Shown here in pieces: positions 34,053 to 41,755 of a DNA stretch of 64,000 nt. Position 1 is the first letter of the stretch. Every line of letters begins with the position of its first letter. A model generated the notes under the pieces. The model was given only the letters and a program-made list of their open reading frames with translations. It was not told where the DNA came from and made no database searches. Origin of the DNA: Fimbriimonas sp. (GTDB lineage Bacteria > Armatimonadota > Fimbriimonadia > Fimbriimonadales > Fimbriimonadaceae); NCBI GenBank assembly GCA_031292555.1, contig JARLGV010000111.1, positions 32,471 through 96,470 on the forward strand, written 5' to 3'. The position numbers were made by a program, and so were the translations under genes.

Positions 34053-34790
34053 CTATTTTGAATTCTGAGGCAGCCGCGACATTTTGACTACGGCGGTGAC
34101 CGGATACGAAACGCCGGGGAACGGGGCATTGGTCCACTTGGCCTCCAGTTGAACCATCGAGCCGTCCACCTTGTCAATCCATACGGTGAAATCGTTTTGG
34201 GCGGGCCGGTCCCCGTCTGCTTCTTTGATTGTGGCGCGAATCTTTAGGGTGTTGATGTCGCCGATTTTCTCTTCGGCGAGCAGCTTGTAATCGGCGTTTG
34301 CATCAATCGTGCCAAGCGCCTTGTCGCCCTTGATCTTCGCCGCCCAAGTATCACCTGGCTCAACCGTCTTGCCTGGGTCGATGAGGTCACCGAGGTTCTC
34401 CATGCGATAGGAGGCAGCCTCCACGAAGCTGTTCTTTGCGGCTGCTTCATTGGAGTCCTTGATCAACGTTACTTGGCCGTTGGGCTTGTACGTCAGGGTT
34501 ACGGCGGGCCTTGCCGGCGTATCGATTTTGTCGCTATTGAAAGTCCCGCTTGCGTCGGCCTGGGTTTGCTCGACCGTGAAATTGCCATCCTTGTCGACGG
34601 ACAGGATGCGCTCGGAGACGGTCGCCTGCAGATGCCCCTGACCGCCATTGACTTCGAAGTCAACGCTCATCGAGTACTTGGTGATGGTTGCCTCCTTGGG
34701 CACTCGCTTGACCGTAAAGCCGTCTGCAAAGGCAGACACGAGCGGGGCCGCTGCCGCCAGCATCATAAGGGTTCGCAAGGTGGTTCTCAT
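34053..34790 (-). CDS. Secreted hypothetical protein, paralogue of the previous gene
   Basis: 245 aa from the ATG at 34790, which begins a clear signal peptide (LRTLMMLAAAAPLVSAFA); an earlier in-frame ATG at 34838 would add 16 polar residues. The mature protein has ATVSERILSVDKDGNFTVEQ, VEPGDTWAAKI, INTLKIRATIKEADG and MVQLEAKWTNAPFPG, matching the order of strands in its paralogue. Known function: none. It is the first of the pair and probably co-transcribed with it. Confidence 0.65.
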   Translation of the reverse strand: MRTTLRTLMMLAAAAPLVSAFADGFTVKRVPKEATITKYSMSVDFEVNGGQGHLQATVSERILSVDKDGNFTVEQTQADASGTFNSDKIDTPARPAVTLTYKPNGQVTLIKDSNEAAAKNSFVEAASYRMENLGDLIDPGKTVEPGDTWAAKIKGDKALGTIDANADYKLLAEEKIGDINTLKIRATIKEADGDRPAQNDFTVWIDKVDGSMVQLEAKWTNAPFPGVSYPVTAVVKMSRLPQNSK

Positions 34791-34887
34791 CGTTTCAGTG
34801 GTACCTCGAATGATCGTTTCAGAGATTATGTCTTTCATACTTGGTCTGGAACCGGTCTGTTACAGATAGGGTCAGTCGAAGGAGTCG

Positions 34888-35118
34888 ATGGGCGCGTCAT
34901 TTGGAAAAGCACTGATCGGAATGGGTTTGACTATCGCGTTGATCGGCTTCGCCATCGTGCTGTCTGCTAAACTGCCTTGGCTGCGGCTGGGCCGGTTGCC
35001 GGGCGACATAAACATCCAACGCGACGGTTTCTCGGTGTTCATCCCGATTACGACGATGCTTCTTTTCAGTTTGCTTCTCAGTCTCGCACTCATGGTCGTC
35101 GGAAGGTTCAAACGTTGA
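34888..35118 (+). CDS. DUF2905 small membrane protein
   Basis: 76 aa with two membrane helices (about 8-27 and 50-70). The loop LPWLRLGRLPGDINIQRDGFSVFIPITTMLL is the DUF2905 signature. The family is widespread, of unknown function, and often sits next to queA and ruvB, as it nearly does here. The stop codon overlaps the TTG start of the HAD gene. Confidence 0.92.
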   Translation: MGASFGKALIGMGLTIALIGFAIVLSAKLPWLRLGRLPGDINIQRDGFSVFIPITTMLLFSLLLSLALMVVGRFKR

Positions 35119-35825
35119 TTCCCCGATTCGTAACCTTCGATTGCGCCCAGACCCTGGTACACATTCCCAAGACCTGGAATCTTGGCGCCTTGGCCGTCGA
35201 TGCCGCCCGAAAGGTCGGCTTGAATCCTCCCGATGGAGCAGCTCTCCAATACCTTCGTTTGTATTCCCACCGGTTAGGCGAGTTCTGGGAGATCAATCGT
35301 TCTCGAGACATGGAGGCCGCCGATCGATTTTGGCACCGTCTCGGATATGACTGGCTGACCGAACTCAAGTTACCTGTTGATAGATTGCCGGAGCTTAGGG
35401 ATGTAGCGGATAGGCTTCTGTTCGGCGACGGTTCTGAAGTGTTCACCCTTTTCGACGACGTGATCCCGTGTTTGGACTGTCTGGACCGGATGGGCATTCG
35501 TTACGGAGTCGTTTCCAACTGGGACTACTCGCTGCACCGAGTCCTCAAAGTGCTCGGGATCTATGGCCGGTTCGTGGTCGTTAAGGCTTCTCTCGAGGAA
35601 GGGGTGGAGAAACCGGATCCGAGGCTGTTCCAAATCGCCCTCCACGAAGCCGGATTCGATCCTTGCGAAGCGATGCACGTCGGCGATAACGAGGTCGACG
35701 ATATTGAGGGCGGGGCGGCCGCATCCATCCGTGCGGTTTTGATCGATCGATCCATACCGAAAAGCACCCCTTGGCGCATCCGGACACTGATCGACCTACC
35801 GGAGGCGTTTGGTTGGATCGACTGA
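35115..35825 (+). CDS. HAD-superfamily hydrolase (REG-2-like)
   Basis: 236 aa from TTG 35115, which has GGAAGG eight bases upstream and overlaps the DUF2905 stop. Motif I is VTFDCAQTL, where the usual second Asp is replaced by Ala, as in some family members with FDAxxTL. Motif II is GVVSNWDYS, motif III the Lys in EEGVEKPDPRLF, and motif IV HVGDNEVDDIEGG. The cap is a four-helix bundle type (about 18-100). It is likely a phosphatase of unknown substrate. It overlaps queA by 13 bases. Confidence 0.85.
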   Translation: MIPRFVTFDCAQTLVHIPKTWNLGALAVDAARKVGLNPPDGAALQYLRLYSHRLGEFWEINRSRDMEAADRFWHRLGYDWLTELKLPVDRLPELRDVADRLLFGDGSEVFTLFDDVIPCLDCLDRMGIRYGVVSNWDYSLHRVLKVLGIYGRFVVVKASLEEGVEKPDPRLFQIALHEAGFDPCEAMHVGDNEVDDIEGGAAASIRAVLIDRSIPKSTPWRIRTLIDLPEAFGWID

Positions 35826-36823
35826 GCGACTACGACTATGTGCTCCCCGAGGAGCTTATCGCCCAAACGCCTCTGCAAGACCGTTCGGCGTCGCGCCTCA
35901 TGTGGCTTCGCCTTGACGGCGGGATCGAGCATCGGAGCTTTGTCGATGTCGTCGAGATCCTCAAGCCCGGTGACTTGCTCGTAATGAACGACACACGAGT
36001 GTCGGCGATTCGGCTGTATGGCAAGAAGATGACAGGCGCTGCGGTCGAGGCCCTTCTTCTTCGCGAAACCGCTCCTGCTTGCTATGAAGCACTGGTCAAG
36101 CCGGCAAAGCGCCTCCGCATCGGGGCGGCGATCTCGTTCGCCGACGGATTGGCGGCGTCGGTCGTCGGCGAACTGGAGGACGGGATCAAGGTTCTGGAGT
36201 TCAAGCCGGTCGAGAACTTTCGGGAAAGGCTCGCAAAGGTCGGACTCACGCCGTTGCCCCCGTATATCCACGAGATATTGCAGGACAAGGAGCGGTACCA
36301 GACCGTCTATGGGACAGTCGGAGGAAGCGCGGCGGCGCCAACGGCGGGCTTGCACTTTACGCCCGAGTTACTCGGACGATTGGACGAGCGGGGAATCGAA
36401 ACTGCCAAGGTAACGCTTCATGTCGGAATCGATACGTTCCGTCCGGTGCAGGTCGAGGATCTGGACCAGCATCGAATGCACGGGGAAAATTGTTCGGTGA
36501 CCGACGCAACCGTCGAGATGGTCAGGAAGTGCTCTGGTCGTGTCATTGCGGTAGGAACCACTACGGTTCGAACGCTGGAGTCGTTTGCGGACGGCCCCCG
36601 CCAACTCAGAACCGGATCGATGGACTCGCGGCTGTTTATCCGCCCCGGATTCCGGTTCCAGATTATCGACGGGATGTTCACGAACTTCCATCTACCCCGC
36701 ACGACTATGCTAACGATGATTTCAGCCCTTGCGCGACGTGAGCGGATCCTTGATGCGTATCGAGAGGCGGTTGCGGCGAATTACCGGTTTTTGAGTTTTG
36801 GTGACTCCATGCTCATTCTGTGA
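35813..36823 (+). CDS. queA: S-adenosylmethionine:tRNA ribosyltransferase-isomerase
   Basis: 336 aa from TTG 35813, with GGAGG seven bases upstream. The start region (YDYVLPEELIAQTPLQDRSASRLM), the block FVDVVEILKPGDLLVMNDTRV, GTVGGSAAAPTAGLHFT, LHVGIDTFRPV and the end IDGMFTNFHLPRTTMLTMISAL are all QueA signatures. It adds the epoxycyclopentane part in queuosine synthesis of tRNA. No tgt or other que genes are in the window. The three overlapping genes DUF2905-HAD-queA form one transcript. Confidence 0.95.
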   Translation: MDRLSDYDYVLPEELIAQTPLQDRSASRLMWLRLDGGIEHRSFVDVVEILKPGDLLVMNDTRVSAIRLYGKKMTGAAVEALLLRETAPACYEALVKPAKRLRIGAAISFADGLAASVVGELEDGIKVLEFKPVENFRERLAKVGLTPLPPYIHEILQDKERYQTVYGTVGGSAAAPTAGLHFTPELLGRLDERGIETAKVTLHVGIDTFRPVQVEDLDQHRMHGENCSVTDATVEMVRKCSGRVIAVGTTTVRTLESFADGPRQLRTGSMDSRLFIRPGFRFQIIDGMFTNFHLPRTTMLTMISALARRERILDAYREAVAANYRFLSFGDSMLIL

Positions 36824-37043
36824 CTGCTCTGCCTGCGAAGACAATTTAGGCGGATTGACGGCGAATTCAAGAGTTCAGAACGACGAACACCATATAAATA
36901 CGGTGATTCGACGTATCCCTGGGGTGTGGTCCACCTATTTCGGTTATGCCTAGGATGCACTCCCGGTTGACCTTCGATCTCGGTTTGCTTGCTGGAAAAA
37001 TGAAGGTTTTTTACCCTTCTCTTGGCTCAATCCATTAAGTACA
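36824..37043. promoter_or_regulatory. Intergenic region with an imperfect palindrome before an HTH gene
   Basis: 220 bases without a coding frame. CACCATATAAATACGGTG (36888-36905) is an imperfect inverted repeat (CACC/GGTG arms, AT-rich centre) of operator size. GAAGG/CCTTC with a T-rich loop lies near 37002-37019. These may be sites for autoregulation of the HTH gene that follows. Confidence 0.3.
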
Positions 37044-37667
37044 ATGCCTCTTGTCGTTTCGACAGAGGACCTTGGGTTGAGAACAACTAATTTTGATCCG
37101 CTTGCCTATATCGAGAATGCTTTTCTTGACCACCAGCAGGATACCGGGAAAGAGGGGGCGGAAGATGAGAACGGATTAGGCGTCTGCATTCCATCGATCG
37201 GCGACTACATCGTGTTGCCCGACGAGGAAGCGACTGAAGCCGGCGACACGCCAGTCGCAAAGACGAAGTTCCGCAAGACCGTTATGAGCGCCCCTCGCCC
37301 GAGGCGCACATCGGCACAAGCGTCGACCGTTCCCAAGGCGAGGATCGATCCGGAGCTTCAGAGTGTCTGGGTGGCGTTACCCAAGAATGTCGAATTCCTT
37401 TGCAGTTTCTATGACGATTCGGTTACCGCGAATTACTATCGAGGCGAGTTCAAAGAGACTCGGCACGATTTGATCAAGCGCCTGCTTGACCCGGAACTCT
37501 CACTTGAGGAAACCAGCCGATTGCTGGGAGTTTGTCCGGCAACGGTGCGCCGATATACCAACCGAGGCTGGCTAACCCACCATCGGACGACAGGAGGACA
37601 ACGCCGGTTCACATTGAGCGACATCGTCAAGTTCGTCGAGGAGCACGGGCGTTTCCCTGAGGTCTGA
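37044..37667 (+). CDS. HTH (MerR/excisionase-type) DNA-binding protein
   Basis: 207 aa. The C-terminal 65 residues contain the helix-turn-helix: ELSLEETSRLLGVCPATVRRYTNRGWLTHHRTTGGQRRFTLSDIVKFVEEHG, the pattern of MerR_17/excisionase domains. The N-terminal 90 residues are acidic and probably disordered; the middle (WVALPKNVEFLCSFYDD) may be an interaction domain. It is likely a transcription regulator. It lies directly before the glycosyltransferase gene with a 2-base gap and probably shares its transcript. Confidence 0.85.
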   Translation: MPLVVSTEDLGLRTTNFDPLAYIENAFLDHQQDTGKEGAEDENGLGVCIPSIGDYIVLPDEEATEAGDTPVAKTKFRKTVMSAPRPRRTSAQASTVPKARIDPELQSVWVALPKNVEFLCSFYDDSVTANYYRGEFKETRHDLIKRLLDPELSLEETSRLLGVCPATVRRYTNRGWLTHHRTTGGQRRFTLSDIVKFVEEHGRFPEV

Positions 37668-37669
37668 TA

Positions 37670-38860
37670 TTGGAGACCGACCCACTGCGGATCGCGATCT
37701 TCTCCGACAGTGCTCTTCCGATCCTGAACGGAGTGAGCATCAGCATCGACGCGCTTGTCGGCGAGTTACGCAACCAGGGGCATTCAGTGCATGTCTTCAC
37801 CGCACGGTTCCCAGGCTACAAGGATCCCGATCCGAACACATACCGTTTTCGCGCGATCGAGACGCCGATCTCGCGGGGGTATCCGGTTTCCTATCCTCCG
37901 TTCTATCGGATGCTTTTGAAGTTCAGGCGTCATGACTTCGACGTCGTTCACACCCACACGCCGTTCATGCTGGGCATGGTGGGTTTTCGGTGGGCTGAAT
38001 CGCACGATATCCCCGTCGTTTCGACCTATCACACGCTTTACGATCGGTACGCCCACTACTTCAAGCTGTTGCCACACCGGTACGTGCGGTTCAGGATCGC
38101 CAAGCACACGAATTTCTACTACAACCGGATGGATCATGTGATCACTCCTTCTGAGGCGTCCCTCAAATGGCTCCGGCGGCATTCGGTCACGACACCGGTG
38201 ACCGTCATTCCAACTGGCATTCCTGCACCGCAGATGTTGCCGCGCACCGATGCCAGGCAATCGCTAAACATCCCTCCGGATAACCGGATTCTCCTGTATG
38301 TTGGGCGCCTGGCGCGCGAGAAGAATCTGAACGTGCTGCTTGAGATGGCGGCGATCGCGTTCTCGCAGGACCGATCGCTTCGGCTCTGGCTGGTTGGTGA
38401 TGGTCCGTACCGCGACGAATGCCTTTCAATGGCACGGGCGCTCGGAATCGGCGATAGGGTCCGGTTCGTCGGTTTCGTGCCGCGAGCCGAAGTGGATCGA
38501 TACTATGCGGCCGCGGATCTATTCGTCTTCTCCTCGATCACCGAGACTCAAGGCCTGGTCGTTCAGGAGGCGATGTCGTATGGCTTGCCCGCCATCGCGG
38601 TCACGGGCGGGGGCGCCAGCGCGGCAATCATCGAAGGCGAGAACGGCTTTACGGTCAAGAACGATCCCGAGGATTTCGCCCTTTCGACTCTTAAGGTTCT
38701 AGAAAACGACACTTTGCACGCTTCGTTGAGCGAGCAAGCCATCCGCTCCGTTCGGAACTCGGGTGTATCCGGGATGTGCGAGCAAGTGGTTGCCGTGTAC
38801 AGGCACGTGATCGAAGCCAGGGAGGAGTTGAAAGAGCATGCAAGCCTCGCAAGGGTCTAG
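37670..38860 (+). CDS. Glycosyltransferase family 4, diacylglycerol glucosyltransferase-like
   Basis: 396 aa from TTG 37670, with GAGG seven bases upstream. The N-domain begins IAIFSDSALPILNGVSISIDALVGELRNQGHSVHVFTARFPG and has VVHTHTPFMLGMVG. The C-domain has LLYVGRLAREKNLNVLLEM, LVGDGPYRDECLSMA, VRFVGFVPRAEVDRYYAAADLFVFSS, and the EX7E motif in ETQGLVVQEAM. This pattern is closest to the glucosyl- and mannosyltransferases acting on diacylglycerol or phosphatidylinositol. A role in glycolipid synthesis at the inner membrane face is inferred. It overlaps the next gene by 23 bases. Confidence 0.9.
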   Translation: METDPLRIAIFSDSALPILNGVSISIDALVGELRNQGHSVHVFTARFPGYKDPDPNTYRFRAIETPISRGYPVSYPPFYRMLLKFRRHDFDVVHTHTPFMLGMVGFRWAESHDIPVVSTYHTLYDRYAHYFKLLPHRYVRFRIAKHTNFYYNRMDHVITPSEASLKWLRRHSVTTPVTVIPTGIPAPQMLPRTDARQSLNIPPDNRILLYVGRLAREKNLNVLLEMAAIAFSQDRSLRLWLVGDGPYRDECLSMARALGIGDRVRFVGFVPRAEVDRYYAAADLFVFSSITETQGLVVQEAMSYGLPAIAVTGGGASAAIIEGENGFTVKNDPEDFALSTLKVLENDTLHASLSEQAIRSVRNSGVSGMCEQVVAVYRHVIEAREELKEHASLARV

Positions 38861-39752
38861 ACGCGGAATTATCGTCTTCTTCGCCTCCCTGACTTTGCTG
38901 GCAATAGCCCGCGTGTTTCTTCGCGCATTGGTAGTGCCGTCCTGGGCGCTACCAATCGCCAATGTGGCGATGTGCGAGGTCTTTCTCGGCATTCCCCTGC
39001 TGGCCCTATGCTATGCAGCGAAGGACCGATGGTCGCCCAAACTTGCTGTCGCGTTTCTGATCTCCGGACTCTGCATCCAGGCTCCCACGATCTACGTTAG
39101 CAACCACGTTTTCCATCATCCAGGGTTGGTTCCAGATATGGTCGCCGCAGTTGGCCAGATCGGGCTATTGACCTGGTGCGTGGGCCTTGGAGCCCTGCTT
39201 GCGACCTTGATTAAGGACCAGAACCTACTGGTGCCGATCGCGATCTTCTTGGCCTGTTTGGACATGTTCCTCGTGTTCAGCCCACTTGGCACGACACATG
39301 TCGTGCTCAATCGGTTGCCAGGTGTTTTGCCCGCCGTCGGGCTTCATATACCGGTGGCGAGGACCTTTGATTCCGGGCGACGTCGAGTCGACTCCGATCT
39401 GGTCGCCGGTCCGGCTGATTTCATGTTCCTCGCAATGTTCATGATATCGCTGTTTCGCTTCAACCTAAAGGGCAAGCGCACGGTAATGGTCGTCGTGCCG
39501 GTGCTGTTGATCTACATGATTCTCGTGGGCCTGTTTCATTGGTCACTGCCCGCACTTTTGCCGATTGGGGCTTGCGTTTTGCTCGTAAACTGGAAGGAGT
39601 TTAATCTCACCAGAGACGAGCAGCTTTCGACTGCGCTGATTGCCCTAATCGGGGTTGGCCTCGTTACGTGGGGGATGTTCCAGAAGCCGAAGCTAGTTGT
39701 GCAACCTGAGCCTTCGCAGCCGGCGGTCGTCCAAGGGCTTCCAGCACGATGA
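38838..39752 (+). CDS. Polytopic membrane protein
   Basis: 304 aa with about eight hydrophobic helices from residue 12 to 285 and a Pro/Gln tail (PEPSQPAVVQG). Short loops; one larger loop (about 165-195) carries RTFDSGRRRVDSDLVAGPADF. I do not recognise a family. It overlaps the glycosyltransferase gene and so is probably translated with it, perhaps in the same envelope pathway. Its end overlaps the convergent HMG-CoA lyase gene by 89 bases. Confidence 0.75.
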   Translation: MQASQGSRRGIIVFFASLTLLAIARVFLRALVVPSWALPIANVAMCEVFLGIPLLALCYAAKDRWSPKLAVAFLISGLCIQAPTIYVSNHVFHHPGLVPDMVAAVGQIGLLTWCVGLGALLATLIKDQNLLVPIAIFLACLDMFLVFSPLGTTHVVLNRLPGVLPAVGLHIPVARTFDSGRRRVDSDLVAGPADFMFLAMFMISLFRFNLKGKRTVMVVVPVLLIYMILVGLFHWSLPALLPIGACVLLVNWKEFNLTRDEQLSTALIALIGVGLVTWGMFQKPKLVVQPEPSQPAVVQGLPAR

Positions 39753-40578
39753 GGCTCGCGCGCGACAGTTCGTCCAAGTCGATGCCGGTGTGCCATCCAG
39801 ATCGTTCAAGCAGGTAGACCAGGTCCTCGGTGGCGAGGTTTCCGGATGCGCCAGGGGCATATGGACACCCTCCCAGTCCTCCCGCACTGGCATCGAAGCA
39901 GCGAATGCCCCTATCAATCGCCTCTACGACGTTGGCAACGGCGAGACCATTGGTGTCGTGAAAGTGCATGGCAATACGTTCCGACGGAAATTCCCTGAGA
40001 AGTGCCGTTGTCAGGCCCCGCACTTCGATGGGAGCGGCAACGCCGATCGTGTCGCCGATGCTCACTTCGTTTACACCGATATCGATGAGCCTGCCCGTGA
40101 CTTCGATAACTTGAGAGATAGGTATCCGTCCGGCGTAAGGGCACTCGAACGCCGTGCTGACGTAGCCACGGATCCAGCCATTCGGCTTTGCCTGTCGAAA
40201 CCTCGACGCGACCTCGGCGAAAACCGTCAGCGACTGATCTACCGTCATCCGGATATTTCGCTCCGTAAAGGCGTCGCTCGCTGCAGTGAAGAGCGCCATA
40301 CGTTCGACCCCGACGCTCAGAGCTCGTTCAAGACCGGCAAGGTTCGGAACGAGAGCGCTGTAGAGAGGGCCGGTCGGCAACTGCCTCCACAGGTCATTGG
40401 CGTCGGCAAGTTGAGGAATCCACTTTGGGGACACGAAACTGGTCGCCTCTACCTCCCGAATGCCCGCAGCGGCGAGTGCGGCGATGAACGCGAGTTTCGT
40501 CTCTGTTGCAATCGGGGTTTTCTCGTTTTGAAGCCCGTCACGCGGTCCTACCTCGACGATCCGAATCGGGTCACTCAT
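39664..40578 (-). CDS. Hydroxymethylglutaryl-CoA lyase family protein
   Basis: 304 aa from ATG 40578, overlapping the biotin-carrier stop by eight bases. Signature blocks are IVEVGPRDGLQNEKTPI at the N-terminus with the catalytic Arg and Asp, HFHDTNGLAVANVVEAI with the metal His pair, and GGLGGCPYAPGASGN with the mobile-loop Cys. The enzyme cleaves HMG-CoA to acetoacetate and acetyl-CoA, the last step of leucine breakdown. It lies last in an operon with a biotin carrier, in keeping with that pathway, although no methylcrotonyl-CoA carboxylase core is in the window. Confidence 0.92.
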   Translation of the reverse strand: MSDPIRIVEVGPRDGLQNEKTPIATETKLAFIAALAAAGIREVEATSFVSPKWIPQLADANDLWRQLPTGPLYSALVPNLAGLERALSVGVERMALFTAASDAFTERNIRMTVDQSLTVFAEVASRFRQAKPNGWIRGYVSTAFECPYAGRIPISQVIEVTGRLIDIGVNEVSIGDTIGVAAPIEVRGLTTALLREFPSERIAMHFHDTNGLAVANVVEAIDRGIRCFDASAGGLGGCPYAPGASGNLATEDLVYLLERSGWHTGIDLDELSRASLIVLEALGRPPAAKAQVAQLASASGTSPT

Positions 40579-41017
40579 CGACCGGTTCATCCTGTTCGAC
40601 AACCGCGAGCAAGTCGCCGTCGTTGACTTGGTCGCCGACACGAACTCGGAGATCCAAGAGCTTCCCAGCGAATGGTGCAGCAAGGGGCTGTTGGGTCTTC
40701 ATCGCCTCCAAAACGAGGACGGCTTCGCCCTTCGCGACCGGATCTCCTGCTTCCTTCCGTATTTCGACAATCGCGCCGGGCATAGGCGCTCTCAGTTCTC
40801 CCGAACCGCCATGACTACCGGATTGGGCTCTGGGGGCGCGATCGTCGACTCGATACTGCCTTCCTTTATAGGAAACAAAGACGCTGTCGCCGATGCGAAC
40901 CGCCACCGCTGAAAACGTCCCTTCGTCGGTATGAACAAGAATCCGGTCATGAAGTCGGGTGACGAGAAACTTCGTTTCGCTTAGTTCGACTTCGTCGCCG
41001 TTGACGAAGCGTTTCAT
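40571..41017 (-). CDS. Stand-alone biotin carboxyl carrier protein
   Basis: 148 aa. The C-terminal 80 residues are a biotinyl domain (RAPMPGAIVEIRKEAGDPVAKGEAVLVLEAMKTQ) with the biotin-accepting Lys at 107. The N-terminal part (about 1-65) resembles the linker region just before the carrier in acyl-CoA carboxylase alpha subunits. The protein therefore looks like a detached C-terminus of such a subunit. The ATG shares one base with the stop of the amidotransferase gene, and the stop overlaps the lyase start. It must work with a biotin carboxylase and carboxyltransferase encoded elsewhere. Confidence 0.88.
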   Translation of the reverse strand: MKRFVNGDEVELSETKFLVTRLHDRILVHTDEGTFSAVAVRIGDSVFVSYKGRQYRVDDRAPRAQSGSHGGSGELRAPMPGAIVEIRKEAGDPVAKGEAVLVLEAMKTQQPLAAPFAGKLLDLRVRVGDQVNDGDLLAVVEQDEPVDE

Positions 41018-41733
41018 TATTCCGCTCTCGAACGGCTCTCGGCGTAGCGTTTCGCGGCGAGCACGAACTCCTTGAAGAGTTGTTTGGAGGGTTGGTCGGA
41101 AAGAGTTCGCTCTGGATGCCACTGAACACCGATCATCCAGGGACGATCGGTCGCCTCGACCGCCTCGATCGTGCCATCCTCAGCCTTGGAAACGACCTTG
41201 AGGTTCTCGCCTACGCGATTGACGGCCTGGTGATGATAGCTTTTGCCACTAATTGTCGCATCACCTACCACGTTGTATAGTTTGGTTTCCGGTTCAACTT
41301 GGTATTCCTGGAGGGTCCCCCCGGTATGCGATTCGTGTCCGACGACGTCCGGCAAGTGCTGAAAGAGCGTGCCACCTCGCGCGACGTTCAAGAACTGGCA
41401 ACCGTAGCAGATGCCGAATACCGGCAGTTCTGTATCGATGGCCTCCAGTAGCCATTTCTCGCCCTCGAACCGGGCGGGGTCCTGCAGTGAGACCTTCGGG
41501 TGGTTCTCTTCGCCAAATTGCGTGGCATCGATATCGTCGCCTCCTGGAATGAGCCAGCCATGAATGATCCCCGCCAACACGACCATATCCGCGGTCGGTG
41601 GGATCAGGACGGGAACGCCCCCGGCATCCGAAATGCCCTGTGCGTAATTCCAGTTCAGCGTCAGCTTTCCCCGAGTACGGAGGTCGTCTGGGTCTTGACG
41701 GCAATCGACAGTTATTCCAATGATCGGTTTCAT
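41017..41733 (-). CDS. Class I glutamine amidotransferase-like hydrolase, PuuD/peptidase C26 family
   Basis: 238 aa. PuuD-type features: KPIIGITVDCRQD at the start, GWLIPGGDDIDATQFGEENHP, the nucleophile in FGICYGCQFLNVARGG, and the His-Glu pair in IGVQWHPERT. Family members cleave gamma-glutamyl amides, for example gamma-glutamyl-GABA in putrescine use. The gene lies between the E2 acyltransferase (22-base gap) and the biotin carrier (1-base overlap). That is an unusual place for it, and the link to its neighbours is unclear. Confidence 0.88.
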   Translation of the reverse strand: MKPIIGITVDCRQDPDDLRTRGKLTLNWNYAQGISDAGGVPVLIPPTADMVVLAGIIHGWLIPGGDDIDATQFGEENHPKVSLQDPARFEGEKWLLEAIDTELPVFGICYGCQFLNVARGGTLFQHLPDVVGHESHTGGTLQEYQVEPETKLYNVVGDATISGKSYHHQAVNRVGENLKVVSKAEDGTIEAVEATDRPWMIGVQWHPERTLSDQPSKQLFKEFVLAAKRYAESRSRAE

Positions 41734-41755
41734 GACAGGTTTGTGTGGGACGGTC

